Of a stretch of DNA of 6,657 bases, positions 1 to 5,931 are shown piece by piece. Source of the DNA: Bacteriovoracaceae bacterium. GTDB taxonomy: Bacteria > Bdellovibrionota > Bacteriovoracia > Bacteriovoracales > Bacteriovoracaceae. Numbering within the stretch: position 1 is the first letter of the stretch; every line of letters begins with the position of its first letter. The translations under genes were made by a program, and so were the position numbers. Below the pieces are notes generated by a model, which saw only the letters and a program-made list of their open reading frames with translations, was not told the origin of the DNA and did no database searches. The stretch covers positions 1-6,657 of the forward strand of contig CANEVK010000159.1 in NCBI GenBank assembly GCA_947442115.1, written 5' to 3'.

Positions 1-1
1 C

Positions 2-1381
2 TGGAATGAAAAACAGGCCCAAAGATCAGTGGCTTCAACTCTACAATATCTTGGTTTGGACACGAGTGTGAAGGCGATTGGAGCTCATGCCCGAAGAAAT
101 CAATTGTCCAAAGAAGATTACAGAAATTTAAGTGAAAATTTAGTGCAGAATTTTTGTACGAAAAATTTAACTGTGTTTTCCATCAAAAGAATAAAAGATT
201 CTCTCCAGTATTATTATGAGAATCCCCAAGACAACATCTTGCCTTCAGTCAAATCATCTCCATTTGTGACAAAATTATTTGTGACAAAAACTGAAAGTGA
301 CCAGGCCCTCTCAAATGAATTTGATCAGGCAATACAAAACTTTAAGGCTTTTTGTTCTTGGGGTGGGGATGTTTCAGATTATAGGCTCATGTCTCCCTAC
401 CTTAAAAATAAATTTATTATGGCCTTTGTTTTAAAAAATTTAACAGGTCATCAAGATTTTTATGATTCGAAAACTCAAAAGACGACATTAAGTGAGTCTG
501 AAAATACGGTTCAGGTTTCATGTCGTGATCTCATTTGCCGAAAGACGAGTTTAAAGACTTTTAAAGATAGTTTCCCCCTTTCAATGGGGTCTACAGGGCT
601 TGGGTCTGATCTTAATAAATTATATTGTTTTCATTTTAAAAATATTGAATATTCAGCAAGCTCTACCATTCCTCAAGTAAAGAAATGGATTAAATCAATG
701 GAGCTTGAAGACCCTATTTTTGAGACCTCCTATTTTATGTCTCTCATGACGGGTGTTCCAGACCCCATTTTTGGTATTGAGAACTATCGTGAGCTACCTT
801 TTGTTGCCAAAAGCAGTATGGATGAGAAATGGAGCAAGTGGTCTGAACAAACTCTCAACCATTTCTCTCTTGATATGCTTTTTGAAGATTCTTTGAAAAT
901 TAAGGTGAGACAAAAAACAAATCCAACTGATTTAAGACAAAATGGTTTTCATCTTGATTTTACGGTGACTCTTGGGGAAATGGATAAGGTTGTAGACAAT
1001 TCAGATAAGCTGGCCGTTTCATTTAATCTAAAAATATCAAAAAATTATTTACGCTACATGAAAACGAAGTGGGCCAATTTATCTTCAGAACTAGATCAGG
1101 AAGGCATAAATCTTTTCAAGGAAGAAGTTTCTAAGTATGTGAGTATCCAATTAAAAGAAAAGGAAAAGTTATTCCAGCAAAAAGTTTGGAGTGATGATTT
1201 TCCTCGATTTGTTACGCAAGAACTCATGAATCAGCTAAACATGTATAAAGGTCCGTTATTTGATAGTTTTCAAGACCAAATGCTTCACATCCCTGTGAAA
1301 TTTACTTACGGCATTTTTGCTCTCAATTATTTGCGCTATAAATCTGACGTTAGCTCAGGTCGATTGAAATTAAATTTATAG
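2..1381 (+). CDS. Hypothetical protein, 5'-truncated by the window edge
   Basis: I do not recognise this protein. The frame is open from base 2 to the TAG at 1379-1381, giving about 459 visible codons. A GTG at 29 could be called as a start, but nothing resembling a Shine-Dalgarno sequence precedes it and codons 2-28 are open, so the real start probably lies upstream of the window. Counting from the GTG, the product has no obvious transmembrane helix, is rich in Lys, Asp, Phe and Tyr, and has five cysteines (43, 109, 165, 170, 200), two of them in a CRDLIC segment. The C-terminal third is alternately charged and aromatic and ends in LKLNL. A signal peptide cannot be judged because the N-terminus is missing. 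The next gene starts 65 bases downstream with an unrelated role, so context gives no function. A lineage-restricted, possibly exported protein is a guess. Confidence 0.75.
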   Translation, partial: WNEKQAQRSVASTLQYLGLDTSVKAIGAHARRNQLSKEDYRNLSENLVQNFCTKNLTVFSIKRIKDSLQYYYENPQDNILPSVKSSPFVTKLFVTKTESDQALSNEFDQAIQNFKAFCSWGGDVSDYRLMSPYLKNKFIMAFVLKNLTGHQDFYDSKTQKTTLSESENTVQVSCRDLICRKTSLKTFKDSFPLSMGSTGLGSDLNKLYCFHFKNIEYSASSTIPQVKKWIKSMELEDPIFETSYFMSLMTGVPDPIFGIENYRELPFVAKSSMDEKWSKWSEQTLNHFSLDMLFEDSLKIKVRQKTNPTDLRQNGFHLDFTVTLGEMDKVVDNSDKLAVSFNLKISKNYLRYMKTKWANLSSELDQEGINLFKEEVSKYVSIQLKEKEKLFQQKVWSDDFPRFVTQELMNQLNMYKGPLFDSFQDQMLHIPVKFTYGIFALNYLRYKSDVSSGRLKLNL

Positions 1382-1412
1382 ACATTTCTTCATAAGAAAA
1401 CTAACCTCGCCC

Positions 1413-1440
1413 TTGACTTATTCTTAACATGAACCAATTT
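1413..1440 (+). promoter_or_regulatory. Possible promoter of the sigma factor gene
   Basis: TTGACT at 1413-1418 matches five of six bases of the sigma-70 -35 consensus. With a 16-base spacer the -10 position would be CAATTT (1435-1440), which is a poor match. If this promoter is real, transcription would begin near 1447, on or beside the second ATG, giving a leaderless or nearly leaderless message. The CTTGAC stretch also resembles a heat-shock -35 element, but no C-rich -10 follows at the right distance. Weak evidence. Confidence 0.25.
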
Positions 1441-1446
1441 CTCATT

Positions 1447-2475
1447 ATGGCAAAAAAAAGTTCTGGTTCCAAATCTGTTGTGATTAAAGCCTCTGACTCT
1501 GAGCGGTCCCCTAAGCGCCCTGACGTCATAGAAATTCAGTCCGATGACGATGAGATCATTGATAATCTTGCGACTCAAGAAGATTCTTACTCCGTATCAG
1601 TTTCAAATTCCTTACCAGTCATAAGAAAAAGTACTGATCTCAAGGTCCAAGATCCGCTTACGCTTTATTTAAAAGAAATTGCTAGACATAAGTTGCTCAC
1701 ACCTGAAGAGGAAAAAGAGCTAACGGCCGAACTTATTAAAACCGGTGATATCGAGGTCGCCAAAAAACTTGTTTTGGCGAATTTACGATTGGTTGTCAAA
1801 ATTGCCCTTGAATATAAGAATGCTTACAAAAATATTATGGATCTTATTCAAGAGGGAAATATTGGTCTTATGAAGGCCGTATCAAAATATGATCCCACAA
1901 AGGGAGCAAAGCTTTCTTATTACGCTAGCTGGTGGATACGATCCTATATTTTAAAATTTATCCTAGATAATTTTAGATTAGTTAAAATTGGGACGACCCA
2001 AGAGCAAAAAAAATTATTTTATAATCTCATGCGCGAAAAGCAGCGACTGATGAGTTTGGGAATAGCTCCCGATGTCAAGTTACTTTCAGAGAGCCTGGGT
2101 GTTTCTGAAAAAGCTGTTATTGAAATGGATCAAAGATTAAGTTCTCAAGGGCAGGAAGTGAGCTTTGATAAACCTCTTGATGATGATGCGAAGGGTTATA
2201 CGCTTGGAGATATTATCGGGGACAATGAGGATTCCGTGGAGTCAAAACTTGCTGATCTTCAGAATTTAGAGATCCTCCAGCAGCACTTAGGTGAATTCGT
2301 CAAAAATTTAAAGCCTAGAGACCAAGAAATCTTTAAAAAACGACTACTTACTGAAATTCCTGAAAGTCTTCAAAGTATTGCTGATCAATATGGTGTTTCT
2401 CGAGAGAGGATTAGGCAGGTTGAAGAGCGCTTGATTGATCAATTAAAAGTTTACATGTCTGAGTTTCTTCGATAA
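1447..2475 (+). CDS. rpoH: RNA polymerase sigma factor, RpoH (sigma-32) family
   Basis: This is a sigma-70 family factor of the RpoH heat-shock branch, which directs core RNA polymerase to stress promoters. Numbered from the alternative ATG at 1429, region 1.2 spans about 75-105 (DPLTLYLKEI), region 2 about 112-182 (DLIQEGNIGLMKAVSKYDP and the YYASWWIRSYI core/-10 segment), region 3 about 195-245 and region 4 about 283-345, with a helix-turn-helix at 313-339 (SIADQYGVSRERIRQVE). The branch assignment rests on QKKLFYNLM at 193-201, which matches the RpoH box (QRKLFFNLR in E. coli). An acidic, Ser-rich N-terminal extension of about 70 residues makes it longer than the usual 284 or so. Neither ATG 1429 nor ATG 1447 has a Shine-Dalgarno sequence. 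I chose 1447 (342 aa, MAKKSSGS) because the extra MNQFLI is atypical and overlaps a possible promoter; 1429 (348 aa) remains possible. A paralogue with a specialised, non-heat-shock role cannot be excluded. Confidence 0.9.
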   Translation: MAKKSSGSKSVVIKASDSERSPKRPDVIEIQSDDDEIIDNLATQEDSYSVSVSNSLPVIRKSTDLKVQDPLTLYLKEIARHKLLTPEEEKELTAELIKTGDIEVAKKLVLANLRLVVKIALEYKNAYKNIMDLIQEGNIGLMKAVSKYDPTKGAKLSYYASWWIRSYILKFILDNFRLVKIGTTQEQKKLFYNLMREKQRLMSLGIAPDVKLLSESLGVSEKAVIEMDQRLSSQGQEVSFDKPLDDDAKGYTLGDIIGDNEDSVESKLADLQNLEILQQHLGEFVKNLKPRDQEIFKKRLLTEIPESLQSIADQYGVSRERIRQVEERLIDQLKVYMSEFLR

Positions 2476-2521
2476 AACCTAAACACATAAAATAACGAGG
2501 AAAATGGTAGCAATAACGCTT

Positions 2522-2573
2522 ACCTAGACCTTGTACTAGGTTTCAAAGTCAGTTTGAAACTTGGGCAAAGGAG
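2522..2573 (+). promoter_or_regulatory. Structured rpsO leader, candidate S15 autoregulatory element
   Basis: Helix 1 is ACCTAG (2522-2527) with CTAGGT (2536-2541). Helix 2 is a perfect 8-bp inverted repeat, GTTTCAAA (2540-2547) with TTTGAAAC (2553-2560), around the loop GTCAG. Helix 2 can extend to 12 bp by pairing 2536-2539 with 2561-2564, using two G-U pairs, and this destroys helix 1. The extended form contains G2539-U2561 stacked on G2540-C2560, the same G-U/G-C step that S15 recognises in 16S rRNA helix 22. The helix 1 loop CCTT (2529-2532) can also pair with AAGG (2568-2571) of the Shine-Dalgarno sequence, an H-type pseudoknot like that of the E. coli rpsO leader. The pairings are visible; S15 control is inferred. 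Confidence 0.55.
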
Positions 2574-2580
2574 ACAAAAC

Positions 2581-2847
2581 ATGCTTACTAAAGAAGTAAC
2601 AGCAGAAGTCGTAAAAAAGTTTGGAGCAAAAGCTACAAACACTGGTTCAGTAGAAGTGCAAGTGGCCCTTCTTACAGAGAAGATCAAGGCCCTTACTCCG
2701 CACTTTGAGAAGAACAAGAAAGATCACTCAGGAATGAGAGGTCTTATGAAGATGATCGGTCAACGTCGCTCTCTTCTTAAGCACTTAAGCTTAAAAGATG
2801 ACGCTCGTTACACGAAGCTCATCACTGAACTCGGAATTCGTAAGTAA
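2581..2847 (+). CDS. rpsO: 30S ribosomal protein S15
   Basis: S15 is a primary binder of the central domain of 16S rRNA and helps nucleate the small-subunit platform. The product is 88 aa, essentially the normal length (E. coli 89), and shows the family signature throughout: the TGSVEVQVALLTEKI segment, LTPHFEKNKKDHSGMRGL, and the MIGQRRSLLKHL RNA-binding stretch with conserved His, Asp, Ser, Arg and Gly residues. The ATG at 2581 is fixed by a strong AAAGGAG at 2567-2573, seven bases upstream; an in-frame TTG at 2554 lies inside the leader hairpin and is not the start. The gene sits 105 bases after the sigma gene and is followed at once by an intrinsic terminator, then pnp. The rpsO-pnp order is widely conserved. 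S15 usually represses its own translation, and the leader structure here fits that. Confidence 0.98.
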   Translation: MLTKEVTAEVVKKFGAKATNTGSVEVQVALLTEKIKALTPHFEKNKKDHSGMRGLMKMIGQRRSLLKHLSLKDDARYTKLITELGIRK

Positions 2848-2851
2848 TTTA

Positions 2852-2880
2852 AAAGGGGCCTTTGGGCCCCTTTATATTTT
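2852..2880 (+). terminator. Rho-independent terminator or attenuator after rpsO
   Basis: AAAGGGGCC (2852-2860) pairs perfectly with GGCCCCTTT (2865-2873) around a TTTG tetraloop, a 9-bp stem with six G-C pairs, followed by the T-rich run TATATTTT. It begins four bases after the rpsO stop. Because pnp follows in the same direction, it probably ends most rpsO transcripts and lets some read through, as reported for the terminator between rpsO and pnp in E. coli. The tail is interrupted by A residues, so termination may be incomplete. Confidence 0.85.
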
Positions 2881-2993
2881 GGTTTTGATGAAATTGACGG
2901 AAGCGTTTTTAGAGATAAAAAGTAGAATGAATCATAAGTCATCCTTCTCTTTATCTCTCAAACTTCTGAATCTCATCTCACCAAAAAATTAAA

Positions 2994-2999
2994 TATAAA
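2994..2999 (+). promoter_or_regulatory. Possible -10 element for pnp
   Basis: TATAAA (2994-2999) lies in an AT-rich patch that includes the palindrome AAATATAAATATTT (2991-3004). No good -35 is seen 16-18 bases upstream; TCTCAT at 2971-2976 is poor. A start about seven bases downstream would fall near 3006, the first base of the leader hairpin. The rest of 2881-2990 contains no gene I can support; it has a pyrimidine-rich stretch around 2940-2980 and an isolated TTGACG at 2894-2899 without a matching -10. Confidence 0.3.
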
Positions 3000-3005
3000 T
3001 ATTTC

Positions 3006-3046
3006 CCTAGCGACTTTTATCGCTGGGATCCTCTTCTTAGGAGAAG
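3006..3046 (+). promoter_or_regulatory. pnp leader hairpins covering the ribosome binding site
   Basis: The first hairpin pairs CCTAGCGA (3006-3013) with TCGCTGGG (3020-3027), eight pairs including one G-U, around the loop CTTTTA. The second pairs CTTCT (3033-3037) with AGAAG (3042-3046) around the loop TAGG. The Shine-Dalgarno TAGGAG (3038-3043) lies in that loop and stem; alternatively TCCT (3029-3032) could pair with AGGA (3039-3042). The site is six to ten bases before the pnp ATG. In E. coli the pnp leader is a double-stranded target of RNase III and PNPase autocontrol; a similar role here is inferred from position and pairing only. Confidence 0.5.
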
Positions 3047-3048
3047 CT

Positions 3049-5178
3049 ATGTTGAATAACAAAAAAGAATTTAAACTAAACTACGGTGGCAAAGAAGTGA
3101 CAGTTGAAACTGGTCGTCTTGCTAAGCAAGCTGATTCGGCCGTTTTAGTTTCTTGTGAAGGAACTCAAGTTCTCGTTACTTTAGGATGTGCTCCTGAAGT
3201 TAATGATGGGCAAGATTTTTTTCCACTTCTTGTTGATTATAAAGAAAAATTTTATGCTGCTGGAAAGTTTCTTGGTGGATTTCTCAAAAGAGAAGGCCGA
3301 CCTTCTAATGCAGAAATTCTTATTATGCGTTTGATTGATAGACCACTCAGACCGCTTTTCCCTGAAGGCTTCATGAATGAAACGGTGTTAATGGCACAAG
3401 TTCTTTCGATTAAAGTAGAAGGTGGAGATCCTGAAGTTCTTGCTGGTCTTGGAGCGGCAGCTGCTCTAGCTATCTCAAATGTCCCTTTCAATGGTCCAAT
3501 GGGATACGCAAAAGTTGGTCGTGTAAATGGTCAATTCGTTCTTAATCCAACTAAAAAACAACTTGAAACTTCTGACCTTGAACTATTGGTTGCGGGTTCA
3601 GAAAATGCCATTCTTATGGTTGAAGGGGAGTCTAATCAAATTTCAGAAGCGGATATGCTTGCTGGTATTATTTTTGGACACGAATCAATTAAGGAGTGGT
3701 GTAAGCTCGTTCATACAATGACAAAAGAAGTAGGCAAGAAAAAGCGTGAGTGGATTCCTGCAACACCAAATGCTGTTCTTATGCAAAAAGCAGCTGAGGA
3801 TTTCAATAGTGATGCTCGCTCAGTTCTTTCAGTTAACGTAAAACAAGATAGAACGGCTGCAACTAATGCTCTTAGAAAAAAGATTAAAGAAGCTCTTAAG
3901 TCAAATCCGTCAAAATATGCTCTCACTGAAGACACTGATTTTGGTAAGGAAGCTGCCAAAGTTACAGATGAAATTCTCTACAAGCTTATGCGTGCTGATA
4001 TCATTAATGAGAATAAACGAATTGCCGGCCGCGGTTTAAGTGTTGTTCGTGCGATCGAAACAGAAACTTCTGTTTTAAAACAAGTTCACGGATCATCTCT
4101 CTTTACCAGAGGGGAAACTCAAGTCATTGCTGCTGTTACTATCGGAGGCAAAGAAGGTGAGCAGATGGCCGATTCTATTCACGGCGTGACTTTCGATAAG
4201 TTTTATCTTCACTATGCTATGCCACCATTCTCTGTTGGTGAGGCCAAAGGCTATAGAGGTGTTGGTCGTCGTGAAATTGGTCACGGGAACCTTGCTGAAC
4301 GTGCACTGAAGAAGGCCATGCCTTCTCAAGAAATTTTTCCATATACAGTACGTGTTGCCTGTGAAGTTTTAGAATCTAATGGTTCGTCTTCTATGGCATC
4401 TGTTTGTTCAGGCTCTATGGCGCTTATGGATGCTGGTGTCCCTCTTGTTGGACCAGTTGCTGGTGTGGCGATGGGACTCATTAAAGAAGGTGAAAAATAT
4501 AAAATTCTTACTGATATTCTAGGTGATGAAGATCACTTAGGTGACATGGATTTTAAAGTTGCCGGAACTGCAAATGGTATCACGGCCATTCAAATGGATA
4601 TGAAAATTGCTGGTATCTCTGAGCAAATTTTCAAAGAAGCACTTGCTCAGGCCAAAGAAGGGCGGATTCATATTCTTGGAGAGATGTCTAAAACGATTGC
4701 TAAAAACCGTGAAGGTTTCAAAACAGGTGTTCCACAAATTAAAATGTTCAAAATTGCTCCTGATAAAATCGGTGCACTTATTGGACCTGGTGGGAAAAAT
4801 ATCAAGGGTCTTCAAGAGAATTTCAAAGTTACGATGGATGTTGCTGAAGATGGAACTGTAAAAGTTCTAGGTGTTGATGTAGCAAAAATCGATGAAGTGA
4901 TTGCTCTGGCCGATATGCAGTTAAATGGTCCTAAGATTGATGCTATTTACAAAGGTACAGTTGTCACTATTAAAGAATATGGTGCTTTTGTTGATATCGT
5001 TCCTGGTCTTGCTGGTCTTGTTCACGTTTCTGAAATTGCTGATGAAAGAGTGAATGATGTGAATGAATATTTAACTGAAGGTCAGTTGGTTGATGTTAAA
5101 GTTCTTGAAGTGGATCGCTTTGGGAAAATTAAACTTTCAATTAGAGCAGTAGCTCCTATAGCAAAAAAGGCTAAGTAG
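3049..5178 (+). CDS. pnp: Polyribonucleotide nucleotidyltransferase (PNPase)
   Basis: PNPase is a trimeric cytoplasmic exoribonuclease that degrades RNA 3' to 5' by phosphorolysis, releasing nucleoside diphosphates, and can add tails in reverse. The 709 aa length equals the family norm (E. coli 711) and every domain is present: first RNase PH domain at about 10-145 with REGRPSNAEILIMRLIDRP, the helical linker at about 150-300, the second catalytic RNase PH domain at about 325-545 with the phosphate-binding GSSSMASVCSGS (445 onward) and DILGDEDHLGDMDFK (489-503, including D489 and D495, which align with the catalytic aspartates), the KH domain with GALIGPGGKNIKG (575-587), and the S1 domain from about 627 (IYKGTVVTIKEYGAFVDI). 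The loop before REGRP reads FLKR rather than the E. coli FFRR, a conservative change in the RNA channel. TAGGAG at 3038-3043 supports the ATG at 3049. The stop is one base before dut. Confidence 0.98.
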   Translation: MLNNKKEFKLNYGGKEVTVETGRLAKQADSAVLVSCEGTQVLVTLGCAPEVNDGQDFFPLLVDYKEKFYAAGKFLGGFLKREGRPSNAEILIMRLIDRPLRPLFPEGFMNETVLMAQVLSIKVEGGDPEVLAGLGAAAALAISNVPFNGPMGYAKVGRVNGQFVLNPTKKQLETSDLELLVAGSENAILMVEGESNQISEADMLAGIIFGHESIKEWCKLVHTMTKEVGKKKREWIPATPNAVLMQKAAEDFNSDARSVLSVNVKQDRTAATNALRKKIKEALKSNPSKYALTEDTDFGKEAAKVTDEILYKLMRADIINENKRIAGRGLSVVRAIETETSVLKQVHGSSLFTRGETQVIAAVTIGGKEGEQMADSIHGVTFDKFYLHYAMPPFSVGEAKGYRGVGRREIGHGNLAERALKKAMPSQEIFPYTVRVACEVLESNGSSSMASVCSGSMALMDAGVPLVGPVAGVAMGLIKEGEKYKILTDILGDEDHLGDMDFKVAGTANGITAIQMDMKIAGISEQIFKEALAQAKEGRIHILGEMSKTIAKNREGFKTGVPQIKMFKIAPDKIGALIGPGGKNIKGLQENFKVTMDVAEDGTVKVLGVDVAKIDEVIALADMQLNGPKIDAIYKGTVVTIKEYGAFVDIVPGLAGLVHVSEIADERVNDVNEYLTEGQLVDVKVLEVDRFGKIKLSIRAVAPIAKKAK

Positions 5179-5179
5179 T

Positions 5180-5635
5180 ATGGTTGAGGTTAAAGTCATA
5201 AAACTTCCTCACTATGATTTGAGCTTTGAGCTGCCTTTTTATGCCACTGAGGGAGCTGCAGGTGCTGATATACGGGCCTCTCTTCCTGAAAAAAAATCTT
5301 TAGTCGTGAGACCCGGGGAACGTTTACTCGTTCCTACGGGACTTTCGATGGAAATTCCAGTTGGGTATGAAATTCAAGTTCGTCCTCGATCTGGTCTCTC
5401 TCTGAAGTCTTCGCTCATGGTTGTTAATTCTCCGGGTACTATTGATTGCGATTATCGTGGGGAAGTGAACATCATTATTGGAAATTTTGGCAAAGAGGAC
5501 TACATCATTGAGCACGGCCTGAGAGTGGCCCAACTTGTGATTTCTCCTGTTTTGCAAGCAAAGTTTATAACAGTAGATGGTTTATCTGAAACTCAACGTG
5601 GCTCTGGTGGCTTTGGTTCCACTGGAACTCGATAA
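5180..5635 (+). CDS. dut: Deoxyuridine 5'-triphosphate nucleotidohydrolase (dUTPase)
   Basis: Dut hydrolyses dUTP to dUMP and pyrophosphate, which keeps uracil out of DNA and supplies dUMP for thymidylate synthesis. The 151 aa length matches the homotrimeric family (E. coli 152) and all five motifs are present in order: motif 1 AGADIRA (27-33), motif 2 RPRSGLSLK (68-76), motif 3 GTIDCDYRGEV (86-96, with D89 as the expected catalytic aspartate), motif 4 RVAQLVI (115-121) and the glycine-rich C-terminal motif 5 RGSGGFGSTG (140-149), which closes over the active site. The start lies one base after the pnp stop; AAGG at 5167-5170, inside the end of pnp, is the only Shine-Dalgarno-like element, so translation is probably coupled to pnp. 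Nothing in the protein looks degraded. Confidence 0.97.
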   Translation: MVEVKVIKLPHYDLSFELPFYATEGAAGADIRASLPEKKSLVVRPGERLLVPTGLSMEIPVGYEIQVRPRSGLSLKSSLMVVNSPGTIDCDYRGEVNIIIGNFGKEDYIIEHGLRVAQLVISPVLQAKFITVDGLSETQRGSGGFGSTGTR

Positions 5636-5649
5636 AGAAAGGATTTATT

Positions 5650-5931
5650 ATGGATTTAAAAGTTCCTTATTCAAACATTACGGATAAAAAACAAGGTTTT
5701 GATGCTGCTAAGAAGCTCATTCCTGAAGTTATAGCAAAATTTGGTGTGAAGGCCGATACAAAAATTGATGATGCTCAATCACTTATAGAGGCGAAGGGCA
5801 CTGGGTTTAGTGCACATATCAAATTTACTGAGACAGAAGCCCAAGTGAAAGTTGACCTCAATTTCCTTCTTAAGCCGCTTAGAGGAAAGATTTTAGAAAC
5901 AATAGAGAAGCAAATAAAGAAAGTTGTATGA
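5650..5931 (+). CDS. Small polyhydroxyalkanoic-acid-system family (PHA_gran_rgn-like) protein
   Basis: The product is a 93-residue soluble protein with no signal peptide, membrane segment or cysteine. Its pattern resembles the PHA_gran_rgn family: an N-terminal strand (MDLKVPYSNI), an amphipathic helix (about 13-31, FDAAKKLIPEVIAKFG), strands around KGTGFSAHIKFTETEAQVKVDL (49-70), then NFLLKPLRGKILETIEKQIKK as a C-terminal helix. Members are annotated by association with polyhydroxyalkanoate granules, but many occur in bacteria where that link is untested and the biochemical role is unknown. I assign the family from overall pattern, not a diagnostic active site. AAAGGA at 5638-5643, six bases before the ATG, fixes the start. 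The gene lies 14 bases after dut and its TGA overlaps the ferredoxin ATG (ATGA at 5928-5931), implying coupled translation with the iron-sulfur protein. Confidence 0.65.
   Translation: MDLKVPYSNITDKKQGFDAAKKLIPEVIAKFGVKADTKIDDAQSLIEAKGTGFSAHIKFTETEAQVKVDLNFLLKPLRGKILETIEKQIKKVV

Noticed and set aside
1385..1399. Perfect small hairpin TTTCTT-CAT-AAGAAA just after the first gene
   Set aside because: The stem is only six mostly A-T pairs with a three-base loop and no T-run follows, so it is not credible as an intrinsic terminator.
1412..1448. Sigma-32-type heat-shock promoter (CTTGAC ... CTCATTAT)
   Set aside because: The spacing between the two elements is about 22 bases, too long for a sigma-32 promoter, and the -10 lacks the C-run.
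2554..2580. Upstream TTG start for rpsO
   Set aside because: It would add nine residues not found in S15 and lies inside the leader hairpin, whereas ATG 2581 has an ideal AAAGGAG.
2798..2992. Open frame of 64 codons overlapping the end of rpsO and the pnp leader
   Set aside because: It runs through the terminator stem, has no ribosome binding site and its translation has no protein-like pattern; it is a chance frame.
4537..4815. Minus-strand open frames inside pnp (also at 3252, 3711 and 4093)
   Set aside because: All are antisense shadows of a fully conserved PNPase coding sequence, with no start signals or recognisable product.
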